From an uncultured Pseudomonadota bacterium (GTDB taxonomy: Bacteria > Pseudomonadota > Gammaproteobacteria > Steroidobacterales > Steroidobacteraceae): a DNA stretch of 64,000 bases. Made by a program: the position numbers and the translations under genes. The notes beneath the pieces were generated by a model. That model was not told the origin of the DNA. It did not search any database and was given only the letters and a program-made list of their open reading frames with translations. The stretch covers positions 62,001 through 126,000 of the forward strand of contig CAISEB010000016.1 in the NCBI GenBank assembly GCA_903884235.1. Direction: 5' to 3'. The first letter of the stretch is position 1. Each line of letters starts with the position of its first letter. Shown here one piece after another: positions 26,095 to 35,629 of this stretch.

Positions 26095-27471
26095 GACCTT
26101 GCCCGGGTTCAGGATGCCGCGCGGATCGTAGAGGGCCTTGAGCCCGCGCATCAGGTCCTGCTTCGGCGCCCCGGCGAGGCGCGCGAGCGTCGCCTTCTTC
26201 TCGAGTCCGATCCCGTGCTCCGCGGAGAACGAGCCCCCGACCGCGGCGAGCCCGTCGGTGACCAGCGGCGCGATCTCCTCGTACCGCGGCGTGATGGGCG
26301 TCGCCGCGTTCACGGTCACGTGCAGGTTGCCGTCGGCGAGGTGGCCGATCAGGACGAGGCCGAGCGCGGGGTCGTGGCGGGCGAGGCGGTCCCTGAGCTC
26401 CGCGACGTACGCGGGCAGGAGCGAGAGCGGCACCGAGATGTCGTACCAGAGGCCGCCCGGGCGCTCGCGGTCGATGGCCCAGTCCTCGCGGACGCGCCAC
26501 ATCGTATGGCGCTGCGACTCGTTCTGCGCGACGGCGGCGTCGAGCACGAGGCCGCCCTCGACTGCGGCACCGAGCAGGTCGACCAGCGCCGCCTCCGCGG
26601 CCGCGGCGGAGGCCGAGGACAGCTCGAGCAGCACGAGATACGGGGCTGCGGCGAGCGATGCGAAGTCATCCAGCGCCAGAGCCCTGCAGACGGCCGCGGC
26701 GTGGTTCCCGGACATGACCTCGATCGCCGTGGGGGTCGCCGCCGGCACCGCCTGCGCGCGGTCACAGAGCGCCGCCGCGGCCTCGAGGCCGTCGAGCGCC
26801 ACGAGCGCGGTCGCCACCGGCCCGTCGGCCGGCACCAGCGCGAGCGCGACGCGCGTGATGACGCCGAGCGTGCCCTCGGCGCCGATCAGCAGGCGCTCGA
26901 CGGCGAGCCCCTCGTTGCGCTTGCGCACCTGGCCGAGTTCGCCGAGCACGCGGCCATCCGCGAGCACCGCCTCGAGGCCGAGCACGCGCTCGCGCATCGT
27001 GCCGTGGCGGAAGGCCGCGACGCCGCCGGCGTTGGTCGAGACCATCCCGCCGACCGTCGCCGAGTCACGCGCACCGAGGTCGATGCCGGGCGCGAGCCCA
27101 TCGAGCGCCGCCCGGGCCGCGAGCGCGCCGAGCGTGACGCCGGCACCGACGATGGCGACGCGGCTCCGTGCATCGAAGGAGTCGATCTGGTTCAGCCGGG
27201 CCAGCGACAGGGCCACCTGGCCGGCCACCGTGGCGGCGCCCCCCGACAGGCCCGTGCGTCCGCCGTGCGGGACGACCGCGATCCTGTGCCGGTTGCAGTA
27301 GGCGAGCACGGCTGCGACCTCGGCCGTCGAGCCGGGCTGCAGCAGCACGTCGGCGCGGTAGTTGTGGGGGTCGATCCCGGGGTCCAGCGCCGCGAGATCG
27401 GCGCCGGTGCGGACGTGCGCGGCCCCGACGAGGCGGGTCAGCGAGGCGAATTGGTCCGCGGAGAGCAGCAT
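26083..27471 (-). CDS. FAD-linked oxidase (D-2-hydroxyacid dehydrogenase, GlcD/DLD family)
   Basis: 462 residues. The N-terminal PCMH-type FAD domain has VVPHGGRTGLSGGAA, GIDLGARDSATVGGMVSTNAGG and LLIGAEGTLGVITRVAL. The C-terminal FAD-oxidase domain ends with GHLADGNLHVTVN and SFSAEHGIGLEKKATL and carries metal and substrate His residues. The family oxidises D-lactate, glycolate or D-2-hydroxyglutarate. The ATG at 27471 is used. It is the last gene of the minus-strand block LysR-mttB-dimethylglycine dehydrogenase. It may process a 2-hydroxy acid released during amine breakdown, but nothing in the sequence fixes the substrate. Confidence 0.87.
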   Translation of the reverse strand: MLLSADQFASLTRLVGAAHVRTGADLAALDPGIDPHNYRADVLLQPGSTAEVAAVLAYCNRHRIAVVPHGGRTGLSGGAATVAGQVALSLARLNQIDSFDARSRVAIVGAGVTLGALAARAALDGLAPGIDLGARDSATVGGMVSTNAGGVAAFRHGTMRERVLGLEAVLADGRVLGELGQVRKRNEGLAVERLLIGAEGTLGVITRVALALVPADGPVATALVALDGLEAAAALCDRAQAVPAATPTAIEVMSGNHAAAVCRALALDDFASLAAAPYLVLLELSSASAAAAEAALVDLLGAAVEGGLVLDAAVAQNESQRHTMWRVREDWAIDRERPGGLWYDISVPLSLLPAYVAELRDRLARHDPALGLVLIGHLADGNLHVTVNAATPITPRYEEIAPLVTDGLAAVGGSFSAEHGIGLEKKATLARLAGAPKQDLMRGLKALYDPRGILNPGKVIPG

Positions 27472-27562
27472 GGCCGGCCTGGTCGCAGCAGCGGGACCGG
27501 CATTCTGGCGGCTCGCCGCGGCCGGCGTCAAAGCGCCGGCCGCGGCTGCCACCCGCGTCGGA

Positions 27563-29980
27563 TCAGGTGCGCATCCGGGCGCCGGACGGGTCGAACGCGG
27601 GCTCCGCGAGGCGCACCGCGCCACGCACGTCGCCCATCAGCTCGACGCCGAAGTCCTGGGTCTCCCCGGCGACGTCGTTGTTGACGTAGCCCATGGCGAG
27701 CGACTGGCCGACCGTGTGGCCGTAGCCACCGGAGGTGACCCAGCCGACGACCTTGCCGGCGTGGTAGATCGGCTCGTCGCCGATCGCATCGGCGTCCTTC
27801 GCGTCCACCGCGAGGGTCACGAGCTTGCGCACGCCGCCGCTCGCCTTCTCGGCCTCGGCCGCCGCGCGGCCGATGAAGTCCGGCTTCTTGAGGTCGACGA
27901 AGCGGCCGAGACCCGCCTCGTACGGCCCGTAGATCGGCCGGTACTCGCGCGCCCAGGTGCCGAAGCTCTTCTCGAGGCGCAGCGAATTGAGCGCCCGCCC
28001 ACCGAGGTGGCGCAGGCCCACCGTCCGGCCGGCCTGCGTCAGCAGTTCGTAGAGCGCCCGCTGGTAGTCGCTCGTGACCCACATCTCGTAGCCGATGTCG
28101 CCGGTGAACGAGACGCGGCCGACGAGCGCCGGCACCATGCCGACGTCGACCTTGCGGAACGACATGAACGGGAACGCGGCGGTCGACAGGTCCTCGGCGA
28201 CGAGCGACTGCAGCAGGTCGCGCGAGCCCGGTCCCGCGACCGACAGGCCCGTGTATTCCATCGCGCAGGGCCGGACCGTGACGCCGGAGGCGGGCAGCGT
28301 GCGCTCGAACCAGCGCATGTAGAACACCTCGGCGGCGTAGGTGCCGACGACGAAGAAGCGCTCCTCGGCGAGGCGCGCGATGGTGAAGTCGCCGATCAGC
28401 CGGCCGGCGTCGTTGAGCATGGGCGACAGCACCATGCGGCCGATCGCGGGGACGCGGTTCGCCATGACCTTGCCGAGCCATTCGGCGGCCTTCGGGCCGG
28501 TGACCTCGAACTTGCCGTAGTTGGAGATCTCGAGGAGGCCCACGCCGTCGCGCACGGCGCGGCACTCGGCGCCGACGTGGGCATGCGCGTTCGAGCGCCG
28601 GAACGTGATCTGTTCCTTCGGCTCCGTGCCCTTCGGCGCGAACCACAGCGCGTGCTCGAGGCCGCAGTAGTCGCCCATCACCGCGTTCTCGGCGACGAGC
28701 TTGTCGTAGACGGGCGTCGTGCGCAGCGGCCGTGCCGCGTCCAGCTCCTCGTTCGGGAAGCGGATGCGGAAGCGCCGCGAGTAGTTCTCGCGGACCTTCG
28801 CGTTCGTGTAGGCGAGGGTGGCCCAGTCGCCGTAGCGCGCGACGTCCATGCCCCAGATGTCGGCGCCGGGGTCGCCGTTGACCATCCACTGCGACAGCGC
28901 GAGGCCGACGCCGCCGCCCTGGCTGAAGCCCGCCATGACGCCGCACGCGACCCAGTAGTTCCTGAGGCCGCGCACCGGCCCGATCAGCGGATTGCCGTCC
29001 GGGGCGAAGGTGAACGGACCGTTGACGATCTTCTTGATGCCCGCGCTCTCGAGGCGCGGGAAGTGCTGGAAGCCGACTTCGAGGCTCGGTGCGATGCGCT
29101 CGAGGTCGTTCGGCAGCAGATCCTGGCCGAAGTCCCAGGGGGTCGTGTGCGTCGACCAGGGCACGCCCGCGCGCTCGTAGGTGCCCATCAGCATGCCGCC
29201 GCGTTCCTGGCGCATGTAGATCTCGCCCTCGAAGTCGATGCAGTGCAGCTGCTCCTTCTGGCCCTTGAACTCCGGGATGTCATCGGTGATCAGGTACTGG
29301 TGCTCCATCGCCAGGATGGGCAGTTCGATGCCGACCATGCGGCCGACCTCGCGCGCCCACAGGCCACCCGCGTTGACGACGTGCTCGGCGTGCACGGTGC
29401 CCTTCTCGGTGATGACGTCCCACGTCCCGTCCGTGCGCTGGCGCGTCTCGACGACGCGCGTCTGGCGGACGATTTCGGCGCCGCCGATCTGCGCCGACTT
29501 CGCGTAGGCATGGGTGACGCCGTAGGGGTCGACGTGGCCTTCGATCGGGTCGTACATGGCGCCGACGAAGTGCTTCTCGTCGAGCAGGGGGAACAGCTTC
29601 TTGGCCTCGGCGACCGAGATCAGGTCGAGGTCCATGCCGAGGTAGCGGCCACGGGCCTTCGCCATCTTGAGCCAGTCGAGCCGCTCCGGCGTCCCGGCCA
29701 GCATGATGCCGCCGGTGATGTGGACGCCGCAGGACTGCCCCGAGATCTCCTCGATCTCCTTGTACAGGTTGATCGTGTACTGCTGCAGCTTGGCGACGTT
29801 GGGATCGCCATTGACCGTGTGCATGCCGCCTGCCGCGTGCCAGGTGGAGCCCGACGTCAGCTCCGAGCGCTCGATCAGGAGCACGTCCTTCCAGCCCGCC
29901 TTGGTCAGGTGGTAGAGCACGCTCGCCCCGACCACGCCGCCGCCGATCACTGCCACCTGTACGTGGTTTCGCATACTCAT
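27563..29980 (-). CDS. Dimethylglycine/sarcosine dehydrogenase-type flavoprotein with GcvT domain
   Basis: 805 residues. The N-terminal DAO-type FAD domain (about 1-400) has VAVIGGGVVGASVLYHL and SGSTWHAAGGMHT; the His in GSTWHAAG corresponds to the covalent-FAD His of mammalian dimethylglycine dehydrogenase. A FAO_M linker is followed by a folate-binding GcvT-like domain (about 430-800) with LLEISNYGKFEVTGPKAAEWL, SVAGPGSRDLLQSL and SFTGDIGYEMWV. The family oxidatively demethylates N-methyl amines and passes the one-carbon unit to tetrahydrofolate. It lies downstream of mttB with a 70-bp gap. It is a natural acceptor of dimethylglycine made by betaine demethylation. Confidence 0.9.
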   Translation of the reverse strand: MSMRNHVQVAVIGGGVVGASVLYHLTKAGWKDVLLIERSELTSGSTWHAAGGMHTVNGDPNVAKLQQYTINLYKEIEEISGQSCGVHITGGIMLAGTPERLDWLKMAKARGRYLGMDLDLISVAEAKKLFPLLDEKHFVGAMYDPIEGHVDPYGVTHAYAKSAQIGGAEIVRQTRVVETRQRTDGTWDVITEKGTVHAEHVVNAGGLWAREVGRMVGIELPILAMEHQYLITDDIPEFKGQKEQLHCIDFEGEIYMRQERGGMLMGTYERAGVPWSTHTTPWDFGQDLLPNDLERIAPSLEVGFQHFPRLESAGIKKIVNGPFTFAPDGNPLIGPVRGLRNYWVACGVMAGFSQGGGVGLALSQWMVNGDPGADIWGMDVARYGDWATLAYTNAKVRENYSRRFRIRFPNEELDAARPLRTTPVYDKLVAENAVMGDYCGLEHALWFAPKGTEPKEQITFRRSNAHAHVGAECRAVRDGVGLLEISNYGKFEVTGPKAAEWLGKVMANRVPAIGRMVLSPMLNDAGRLIGDFTIARLAEERFFVVGTYAAEVFYMRWFERTLPASGVTVRPCAMEYTGLSVAGPGSRDLLQSLVAEDLSTAAFPFMSFRKVDVGMVPALVGRVSFTGDIGYEMWVTSDYQRALYELLTQAGRTVGLRHLGGRALNSLRLEKSFGTWAREYRPIYGPYEAGLGRFVDLKKPDFIGRAAAEAEKASGGVRKLVTLAVDAKDADAIGDEPIYHAGKVVGWVTSGGYGHTVGQSLAMGYVNNDVAGETQDFGVELMGDVRGAVRLAEPAFDPSGARMRT

Positions 29981-30050
29981 CCTCGACTCTGTTTCTTGAA
30001 CGGAATGGCCGCGGCGCCGGCTGCGGCACCGCGGCGTGATTCGAGTGGAC

Positions 30051-31601
30051 TCAGCTCACCGGCGGCGCGCCGCCCTCGGCCTTGCGCCGTTCGACGAACG
30101 CATCGATCGATTCGCTGACGCCGGGGTCGCGTTCCGGTGCGACGTGGCTCGCGACCGCCTGCTGCCAGATGTCGTGTGCGCGCTCGGTCGCCGTGTGCGC
30201 GCCCGCGTCGGTCCACTGGCCGAAGTTGCGCCAGTCGGATACGAGCGGCGCGTAGAACGCCGTGCGGTAGCGTTCCATGGTGTGGGCGCAGCCGAAGAAG
30301 TGGCCGCTCGGGCCGACCTCGGCGATCGCCTCGAGGGCGAGGTCCGCCGGCGTCGCGCCGACCGGCTGGAACGTCTCGGCGAACATCTGCAGCATCTCGA
30401 CGTCGAGGATGAACTTCTCGTAGGACGTCGTCAGCCCGCTCTCGAGCCAGCCTGCGGCGTGCAGCATGAAGTTGCAGCCGCCCATCAGGGCGCCCCACAG
30501 GCTCATCTGCGATTCGTAGGCCGCCTGCGCATCGGGCGTGTTCGACGCCGTCGCATTCGACGAGCGCCATGGCAGGCCGATGTGGCGCGCGAGCTGGCCG
30601 GCGCCGAACGAGGACTTGACGTACTCGGGCGTGCCGAAGGCCGGCGAACCGGATTTCATGTCGACGTTCGAGGTGAAGCTGCCATAGACGATCGGCGCGC
30701 CCGGGCGGACGATCTGCGCCAGCACGAGGCCGGCGAGCGCCTCGGCGTGGGCGAGCGTCAGCGCGCCCGCGACCGTCACCGGTGCCATCGCGCCGGCCAG
30801 GGTGAACGGCGTGATGATCGAGACCTGCCCGGCCGCCGCGAAGTCGATGATGCCTTCGGCCATCGGGATGTCGAGCTGCAGCGGCGAATTCGTGTTGATC
30901 ACGCAGAGCGTGTGCGGGTTGGCCTCGAACTGCTCCTGCGTCAGCCCATAGGCCATGCGGATCATCTCGAAGTTGTCGAGATTCTGTCCCGTGCCGCGGG
31001 CGTAGACGAACGGGATCTTGTCCGTCAGTGCCAGCATCGCGCGCGTCGTCTCGAGGTGCCGCACGTGGATCGGCACGTCCTGCGGCTCGACGCAGCCGCC
31101 GAGCGTGTGGATGACCTCGTACGCCTGGCAGAGCTTGAGGATGTTCGTGAAATCCTCGAAGGTGCCGGCGCGGCGGCCGCGCTTCAGGTCCATGATGTTC
31201 GGCGGCCCGGACGTCGGCGCGAAGACCACGTGCTTGCCCGAGAACGGCTGGTTCCGGTCCGGCGTTCGGCCGTGGACCGTGAAGCCGCGCGGGACGGTGG
31301 CGAGCGCCTGGGCGACGAGGCCGCGGTCGAAGCGCACCATCATCGTCGCCTCGTCGACGGTGGCGCCGCCGGCGGCGTATCGGCGTCGCGCCGGTTCAGA
31401 CAGCACCCGCATGCCGTTGTTCTCGAGGACCAGCAGGGCCGCCTCGTGGATCGAGGCCACCTCGTCGTCCGAGAACACCTTGAGGGGCTCGAACGGGTTC
31501 GTGAGGTGGCGGTACGCGCGGCTGCGATCGACGCTCGCTTCGCTGCTGGTGGCGCGGGCCGGGCGGCGGCGGCGTTCGATCCGATCTCCACGTTCTGACA
31601 T
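30051..31601 (-). CDS. MttB-superfamily corrinoid methyltransferase, non-pyrrolysine
   Basis: 516 residues, COG5598 family (trimethylamine methyltransferase MttB and its glycine betaine, proline betaine and carnitine relatives MtgB, MtpB and MtcB). It is recognised from LVLENNGMRVL, FTVHGRTPDRN, PPNIMDLKRGRRAG, DIPMAEGIIDFAAAGQVSIITPFTLAGAM and PEYVKSSFGAGQLARHIGLPWRSSNATASN. The frame is continuous with no internal amber codon, so it is a non-Pyl member, like MtgB. No corrinoid protein (MttC type) or methyl-THF transferase (MtgA type) is encoded in the window. The ATG at 31601 has GGAG 11 nt upstream. It lies 64 bp after the LysR gene. Confidence 0.88.
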   Translation of the reverse strand: MSERGDRIERRRRPARATSSEASVDRSRAYRHLTNPFEPLKVFSDDEVASIHEAALLVLENNGMRVLSEPARRRYAAGGATVDEATMMVRFDRGLVAQALATVPRGFTVHGRTPDRNQPFSGKHVVFAPTSGPPNIMDLKRGRRAGTFEDFTNILKLCQAYEVIHTLGGCVEPQDVPIHVRHLETTRAMLALTDKIPFVYARGTGQNLDNFEMIRMAYGLTQEQFEANPHTLCVINTNSPLQLDIPMAEGIIDFAAAGQVSIITPFTLAGAMAPVTVAGALTLAHAEALAGLVLAQIVRPGAPIVYGSFTSNVDMKSGSPAFGTPEYVKSSFGAGQLARHIGLPWRSSNATASNTPDAQAAYESQMSLWGALMGGCNFMLHAAGWLESGLTTSYEKFILDVEMLQMFAETFQPVGATPADLALEAIAEVGPSGHFFGCAHTMERYRTAFYAPLVSDWRNFGQWTDAGAHTATERAHDIWQQAVASHVAPERDPGVSESIDAFVERRKAEGGAPPVS

Positions 31602-31665
31602 GTGTCTTGATGCTCCGGCAGGGGCGGGGTGTCTTGGGAAGGGCCGCGACGGCGGCCCCCGGGGG

Positions 31666-32631
31666 TCAGTCACTCGTTCCGGCGATCGTGGCCTCGGTGG
31701 CGGCGGCCGACTTCTGCGGGCCGAACTGTTCGATCAGCCAGGAGCGGAACAGGGCGATCGCCGTATCGCTCAGGGCTTCGGGATGCGTCACGAGGTAGTA
31801 GCCGTAGCCTTCATCGAGCGTCAGTTCGAAGGGCTGGACGAGCCTGCCGGCGGCGATGTCGTCGCGGAACATGTGCAGGTCGACGAGCGCGATGCCCTCG
31901 CCGGACAGCGCGTACTGGACCGCGAGCATCGACGTGTCGAAGACCAGCCCGCGATCGAAGTTGAACGGCCCGAGGTTGGCCTGCTTCATGAATTGTGCCC
32001 AGACGTGGTGTCGCGGCAGGTCCGCGATGCGCACGTGGATGAGTTCGTTGTCGCGCAGGAACGAGGCGAGGTCCTTGCCGGCGTGGCGCGCGGCGACGTC
32101 CGGATGGCAGAGGATCCCGAGCCGCACGGGCCAGAGCAGGTCGGAGACCATGTCGGTGACGGTGGGCTGCGAATAGACGACGGCGACATCGACGTCGTTC
32201 GGTGGCGGTCCCACGCCGTACGGGCTGACCAGATCGATCTCGACCTCGCTGTTGGCGCGCCGGAAGTCGCGCAGGATCGGTACCGCGAGATGAACGGCGA
32301 AGCTCGGCGGCATCTGCACGCGCAGCGTGCGCAGCGTCGGTGCGCCGGCGTGGCGGATCTCGTCGAGGGCGTACTCGAGGCGGTCGAGCGACTTCGACAC
32401 GACCGGCAGCAGGTGCTGGCCTGCGGGCGTCAGCACGAGGGCGTGCGGCCGGCGGTCGAACAACTGCACGCCGATCAGCTTCTCGAGCGAGATCACGTGC
32501 CGGGACAGGGCGCTCTGCGAGATCAGCAGTGCGTTCGCCGCGCCGGTGAAGCTGCCGTGTTTGGCGACCGCCTCGAAGGCCCGCAGCGCGTTCAGCGGCA
32601 GCCATCGTCGGTCGATCCGAACTCGGTCCAT
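31666..32631 (-). CDS. LysR family transcriptional regulator (GcvA-like)
   Basis: 321 residues. The N-terminal winged helix-turn-helix is LRAFEAVAKHGSFTGAANALLISQSALSRHVISLEKLIGVQLFDR (about residues 14-60). It is followed by a periplasmic-binding-like effector domain. The ATG at 32631 has AGGAG 8 nt upstream. It is the first gene of the LysR-mttB-dimethylglycine dehydrogenase-FAD oxidase run. It is divergent from the alcohol dehydrogenase operon across a 332-bp region, the classical arrangement for LysR control of the neighbouring operon and of itself. Confidence 0.9.
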   Translation of the reverse strand: MDRVRIDRRWLPLNALRAFEAVAKHGSFTGAANALLISQSALSRHVISLEKLIGVQLFDRRPHALVLTPAGQHLLPVVSKSLDRLEYALDEIRHAGAPTLRTLRVQMPPSFAVHLAVPILRDFRRANSEVEIDLVSPYGVGPPPNDVDVAVVYSQPTVTDMVSDLLWPVRLGILCHPDVAARHAGKDLASFLRDNELIHVRIADLPRHHVWAQFMKQANLGPFNFDRGLVFDTSMLAVQYALSGEGIALVDLHMFRDDIAAGRLVQPFELTLDEGYGYYLVTHPEALSDTAIALFRSWLIEQFGPQKSAAATEATIAGTSD

Positions 32632-32963
32632 CCTCGGGCTCCTGGGGGCGGGGTCGGGCCTGGCGCCCGGCCGGCCATTGTAAGGGGTGCGCGTGGTTCC
32701 GGGGGTTCCCGGCGCCGCCAGCGTGGGGCAACCCCGTGCGTGTTGCCAATGCCTTTTTCCGATCCGGCGATCCACTTTCTCGGCTTCAAAGGGGCCGCCC
32801 GGTGTGGAAGTCTCCGCCATGCCGGGACCACCGTCCGGGCCTCGCGTAAGCTCGGTTCGCGCGCCGGGGTGCCCGGCCGCGGACCCGGGGTGCCAAGGGG
32901 CAGGTACCGGGTCCCCGTCCCGCGTGGGAACTCCCCGCCAATCCGTCCCCAGAAGAGGCCGCC
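32632..32963. promoter_or_regulatory. Divergent regulatory region with direct repeats and a hairpin
   Basis: 332 bp with no gene. The 10-bp sequence CCGGGGTGCC occurs at 32864-32873 and again at 32885-32894, exactly 21 bp (two helical turns) apart. GGACCCGG (32881-32888) can pair with CCGGGTCC (32907-32914) in the leader of the alcohol dehydrogenase gene. These are candidates for LysR binding or attenuation. No clear -35/-10 pair was found. Confidence 0.4.
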
Positions 32964-34121
32964 ATGTCCATCGTTTCCCTCGCCCGCGTCCCCGAGATCG
33001 TCCAGGGTCCAGGCTCGCTCGATACCCTCGGCCAGACGCTGGTAGGCCGCGTGCCGGCCGGCAGCGCCGTCCTGCTCGTCGCGGATCCGGGCCTCAAGGA
33101 CGCCGGGTTCATCGACAGCGCGAGTGCCTCGCTGAGCGCCGCCGGGTTCGGGGTCGTCGCGTTCAGCGACATCAAGAGCGACCCGACGATGGCGCAGGTC
33201 GACGCCGCCACCGATGTCGCCCGGCGCGAGAAGGCGACGGCCGTCGTCGCCCTCGGCGGCGGGTCCGCGATGGACGTCGGCAAGACGATCGCCGGGATCG
33301 CCGGCGGTCCGGCCGGCGCCGCGCACTACGGGCTCTGCGCGAACCCGTTCCCGGCTTCGCGGCTGTATTCGGTCTGCGTGCCGACGACGTCCGGAACCGG
33401 TTCCGAGGCGACGCGAACCGCCGTGCTCGCCGACGCCAACCACGCCAAGGTCTGGCTGTGGGGCGACGAACTGAAGCCGGCCCTGATCCTTCTCGATCCG
33501 GTGCTGACGACCGGCCTGCCGGCGAGCCTGACTGCAGCGACGGGCATCGACGCGCTGGTCCATGCCCTCGAGGCATCCACGAACGCCAACGCGCACGCCG
33601 CGAACGACCTGTACTGCCACGTCGCGATCCGCCTCGTCGTGAAGCACCTGGTGCGCGCCGTCGAGAAGCCCAAGGATCTCGAGGCCCGTGCTGGGCTGCA
33701 GTGGGCCGCGACCCTGGCCGGCATGGGCATCGACAACTGCGGCACGGCGATCGCCCACAATATCGGCCATGCGCTTGCCTCGCTCAGGCCCATCCACCAC
33801 GGCCGCGCGGTCGGGCTCGCGCTGCGTGCGACGCTCGCCTGGAACGCCGAACACGACCAGGATGGTCGCTACGCCGCGATCGCGGGCCTGATGGGCGAGA
33901 CGCGCGAAGCCGCCAAGCTCGCGCCGGCTTTCGATCGGCTGCTGCGTGCATCCGGCGTCAAGGTGTCGCTCGCGGGCGAAGGCCACGACCACGTCACCCC
34001 GGCCGATCTCGCCACGCAGATGGCCCGTCCGGAGAACGAGGCGATGCGCCGCTCCAACCGCCGCCCGGTCGCCGACGCCGACCTGCTGACCTTCGCCACC
34101 GCCGTACTCTCGGGACGCTGA
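32964..34121 (+). CDS. Iron-containing (type III) alcohol dehydrogenase
   Basis: 385 residues. The NAD-binding GGGS motif is ALGGGSAMDVGKTIAG. TTSGTGSEATRTAV follows. The Fe site lies in the all-helical C-terminal half around GIDALVHALEA, NIGHALASLRPIHHGRAVGLAL and the later EGHDHVT. It is the first of three tightly packed + strand genes, with the aldehyde dehydrogenase starting 2 bp after its stop. By analogy with Bacillus GbsB-GbsA (choline to betaine aldehyde to betaine), the pair could oxidise choline or another amino alcohol. That assignment is inferred from context. Confidence 0.87.
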   Translation: MSIVSLARVPEIVQGPGSLDTLGQTLVGRVPAGSAVLLVADPGLKDAGFIDSASASLSAAGFGVVAFSDIKSDPTMAQVDAATDVARREKATAVVALGGGSAMDVGKTIAGIAGGPAGAAHYGLCANPFPASRLYSVCVPTTSGTGSEATRTAVLADANHAKVWLWGDELKPALILLDPVLTTGLPASLTAATGIDALVHALEASTNANAHAANDLYCHVAIRLVVKHLVRAVEKPKDLEARAGLQWAATLAGMGIDNCGTAIAHNIGHALASLRPIHHGRAVGLALRATLAWNAEHDQDGRYAAIAGLMGETREAAKLAPAFDRLLRASGVKVSLAGEGHDHVTPADLATQMARPENEAMRRSNRRPVADADLLTFATAVLSGR

Positions 34122-34123
34122 AC

Positions 34124-35629
34124 ATGACCGCCAATCTCCACGGCCGGGACCGCGCCGCCTGGGCCGCTGCAGCGGCTGCACTTTCCATCGAGGGCCGTTC
34201 GTTCATCGACGGCCGCCTCGTCGACGCCGCGAGCGGCCGCACGTTCGAGCGCATCAGCCCGATCGACGGGCGCGTGATCGCGAAGATCGCCCGCGGCGAG
34301 GCGGCGGACGTGGATGCCGCGGTCGCCTCGGCGCGCACCGCGTTCGAGCGGGGCGACTGGCGCCGCACGGCCCCCAAGGAGCGCAAGCGGGTGCTGCTGC
34401 GCTTCGCCGAGCTGATCCGCGGCGATCTCGAGCGCCTCGCGCTCCTCGAGACCCTCGATGTCGGCAAGCCGATCCTGAATTCGGTGAACGTCGACGTGCC
34501 CTTCGCCGCCGACTGCATCGCCTACTACGCCGAATTCGCCGACAAGCTCTACGACGAAGTGGCGCCGACGGCCGGCAACGAACTCGCGCTCGTGCGGCGC
34601 GAGCCGCTCGGCGTCATCGGCGCGATCGTGCCCTGGAACTACCCGCTCATCATCAGCGCCTGGAAGCTCGGACCTGCGCTGCTGGCCGGCAATTCCGTGG
34701 TCCTGAAGCCGGCGGAGCAGTCGTCGCTCTCCGCGATCCGGCTCGCCGAGCTCGCGTTCGAGGCGGGCCTGCCGCCCGGTGTCCTCAACGTCGTCACCGG
34801 CTATGGCGAGGAAGCGGGCAAGCCGCTCGCGCTGCATCCGGACGTCGACATGATCAGCTTCACGGGCTCGACCGAGGTCGGCAAGCTGATGATGCGCTAC
34901 GCCGGCGAATCGAACATGAAGCGCGTCGCGCTGGAGTGTGGCGGCAAGAGCCCGCACGTCGTGATGGCGGATGCCGACATCGAGGCCGCGGCCTCCGGCA
35001 TCGCCTGGGGCATCTACTACAACATGGGCGAGACCTGCCACGCCGGCTCGCGCGTCATGGTCCACGAGAGCGTGCGCGGCAAGCTGATCGCCGCCATCGA
35101 GAAGGTGGCGGCGACCATCACGCTCGGCCACCCATTCGATCCGGCGACGCAGATGGGCGCGCTGATCGACCAGGGCCACATGCAGCGCGTGCTCGGGTAC
35201 ATCGACTCCGGCGTCGGCGAAGGCGCCAGGGTCGCCTTCGGCGGCCGCCGGGCCTTCGAGGCGACGGGTGGCTACTACGTCGAGGCGACCGTGCTCGACG
35301 ACGTCACGCCGTCCATGCGCGTCGCGCGCGAGGAGATCTTCGGACCGGTGCTGGTCGTATCGCCGTTCAAGACCGAGGCGGAGGCCCTCGCGATGGCCAA
35401 TGACTCGATCTACGGGCTCGCCGCGGCCGTGTGGACCGCGGACATGAACGTCGCGCACCGGATGTCGAACGCGCTTCGCGGCGGCACCGTGTGGGTCAAC
35501 ACCTACGACCGCTCGTCGCTCGCGACGCCGTTCGGCGGCTTCAAGCAGTCCGGCTTCGGCCGCGACCGCTCGCCGCACGCGATCGACAAGTACGTCGATT
35601 TCAAGACGATCTGGACGGCGTACAAGTGA
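34124..35629 (+). CDS. NAD(P)-dependent aldehyde dehydrogenase (betaine/aminoaldehyde type)
   Basis: 501 residues with all ALDH landmarks: VPWNYPLIISAWKLGPALLAGNSVVLKPAEQSS, ISFTGSTEVGKLM, VALECGGKSP (general-base Glu), MGETCHAGSRV (catalytic Cys) and EEIFGPVLVV. The sequence group is that of 4-aminobutyraldehyde, betaine aldehyde and PuuC-like enzymes. The ATG at 34124 lies 2 bp after the alcohol dehydrogenase stop, and its own stop overlaps the next start (GTGA). It would oxidise the aldehyde made by the preceding gene. The exact substrate is not defined. Confidence 0.9.
   Translation: MTANLHGRDRAAWAAAAAALSIEGRSFIDGRLVDAASGRTFERISPIDGRVIAKIARGEAADVDAAVASARTAFERGDWRRTAPKERKRVLLRFAELIRGDLERLALLETLDVGKPILNSVNVDVPFAADCIAYYAEFADKLYDEVAPTAGNELALVRREPLGVIGAIVPWNYPLIISAWKLGPALLAGNSVVLKPAEQSSLSAIRLAELAFEAGLPPGVLNVVTGYGEEAGKPLALHPDVDMISFTGSTEVGKLMMRYAGESNMKRVALECGGKSPHVVMADADIEAAASGIAWGIYYNMGETCHAGSRVMVHESVRGKLIAAIEKVAATITLGHPFDPATQMGALIDQGHMQRVLGYIDSGVGEGARVAFGGRRAFEATGGYYVEATVLDDVTPSMRVAREEIFGPVLVVSPFKTEAEALAMANDSIYGLAAAVWTADMNVAHRMSNALRGGTVWVNTYDRSSLATPFGGFKQSGFGRDRSPHAIDKYVDFKTIWTAYK

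Noticed and set aside
30051-31601. Possible pyrrolysine (in-frame amber) in the MttB homologue
   Set aside because: The frame has no internal TAG; it is a non-Pyl superfamily member.
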